Under the pieces are notes generated by a model that saw only the letters and a program-made list of their open reading frames with translations, was not told the DNA's origin and made no database searches. From assembly GCA_900291925.1 (NCBI GenBank), contig UWYS01000015.1:248001-312000 (forward strand): DNA of 64,000 nucleotides. Reading direction: 5' to 3'. This DNA is from Thecaphora thlaspeos. Its lineage: Eukaryota > Basidiomycota > Ustilaginomycetes > Urocystidales > Glomosporiaceae. This document shows positions 63,501-64,000 of the stretch, one piece after another; the stretch's first letter is position 1; each line of letters opens with the position of its first letter. Made by a program: the position numbers and the translations under genes.

Positions 63501-64000
63501 GCGTCAGCAGCAGCAGCCGGGCCAATCGGAGGACGAGCTCTGCCTCGTCGATCTCGTCGGCCTTCGATGCGTCGGCGGCTGAGACGGCGGCGGCCGAAGC
63601 GCTGGTGCTGTACGTCAAGTCGTTGTCGTTCCTCCAGCGCGGCATCAATGCGACCAAGGTCTTCCTCGAGGCGCGCTCGCGGCCCAACGCGCCGGCCGCG
63701 CCAAGCGCCGAGCTCAACGAGATAGTGCAGTGGCTGCGCGCTCGCTTCAACGAAGGGTATGACAAGGCCGATTTTGCGCGATCCAAGTGCGGCGAGATAC
63801 CGGAGAGCGCGCAGCACGTCGACCGGCTCATCTTTGACAAGGCGCTCGAGGTGGCGCGGGCGGCGGCGCTCGACGAGCTGGAGAATAATCACCAGGTCGA
63901 GGGGAGCGCGTGGGACGCCAACCACTGCCTGCTGGCCTACGAGACGGCCAACTCGATGCTGCGGGCGCTGCTGGACCCAGGCGAGGAGGGCATGGGCCTG
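60566..64000 (+). CDS. ATG1: Autophagy serine/threonine kinase ATG1/ULK, 3' partial
   Basis: Exons 60566-60670, 60817-60954, 61054-61341 and 61481 to the window end, all in phase 0, give 1017 residues without reaching a stop. The kinase domain starts [20 protein letters not shown] (glycine loop), with VAIKIV Lys44, HRDIKPQN (Asp173), DFG Asp204 and [11 protein letters not shown]. The [12 protein letters not shown] segment and [14 protein letters not shown] are typical of ATG1. A Gly/Ser/Asn insert of about 35 residues sits after the SQYIKKR helix, before [12 protein letters not shown]. The linker (about 330-640) is disordered. [19 protein letters not shown] marks the start of the conserved fungal ATG1 C-terminal part, and the last residues ([19 protein letters not shown]) are in the domain that binds ATG13. 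ATG1 starts autophagosome formation on nutrient stress. The three introns have donors GTGAGT, GTGCGT and GTGAGT. Confidence 0.95.

Noticed and set aside
1..64000. CRISPR arrays, operons and ribosome binding sites
   Set aside because: The genes are intron-containing and eukaryotic; the tandem arrays have no spaced identical repeats.

Overview
The window is nuclear DNA from a high-GC filamentous or dimorphic basidiomycete, most likely a smut-type fungus (Ustilaginomycotina). The evidence is eukaryotic, fungal-type proteins; short introns of about 60-150 bp with mostly GTGAGT donors, internal CTGAC-like branch sites and CAG/TAG acceptors; a lone dispersed 5S rRNA gene with a basidiomycete-type sequence; and CT-rich leaders before start codons. 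The clade is an inference from style and gene content, not from a search.

Layout. 1-2.5 kb: 3' part of an XPG/FEN1-type nuclease. 5.4-7.5 kb: alpha-arrestin. 8.2-10.2 kb: COX15 heme A synthase. 10.5-12.6 kb (minus): a DHA1 drug-efflux-type MFS gene interrupted by three in-frame TAG codons. 15.1 kb: 5S rRNA. 15.4-17.0 kb (minus): Gemin2. 17.3-18.0 kb: mitochondrial ribosomal protein uS14m. 18.3-19.2 kb (minus): mitochondrial ribosomal protein bL19m. 20.0-22.6 kb: CCR4-NOT subunit NOT3/NOT5. 22.6-29.4 kb: a gene-free stretch rich in the octamer GTACAGTA/TACTGTAC. 29.4-32.2 kb: a disordered protein I do not recognise. 33.2-35.4 kb: AMSH-type JAMM deubiquitinase. 35.4-40.8 kb (minus): Dicer. 41.5-43.8 kb: a degenerate 24-bp tandem array whose core has almost no CpG. 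44.1-46.7 kb: Cdt2-like WD40 protein. 46.9-47.9 kb (minus): MOB1. 48.1-48.6 kb: a TTAA-flanked MITE. 48.7-49.1 kb: a minisatellite with ACGCGT motifs. 49.4-50.6 kb (minus): an NAD(P)-dependent reductase with one in-frame TAG and a GC-AG intron. 52.4-54.0 kb: SNG1/DUF3533 membrane protein. 54.4-55.6 kb (minus): alpha/beta hydrolase. 56.8-58.2 kb: ribonucleotide reductase small subunit. 60.6 kb to the end: ATG1 autophagy kinase, cut by the window edge.

Most genes are conserved housekeeping genes with no operon-like logic. Several concern the cell cycle and DNA replication (Cdt2, MOB1, RNR small subunit, XPG nuclease) and RNA metabolism (Dicer, NOT3, Gemin2). The accessory signals lie between genes: the CpG-depleted array beside Dicer, the MITE and minisatellite between MOB1 and the reductase, and the palindrome-rich gene desert before the unknown gene. 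The broken MFS and reductase genes share one feature: every interruption inside their coding bodies is a TAG codon in an otherwise intact frame.
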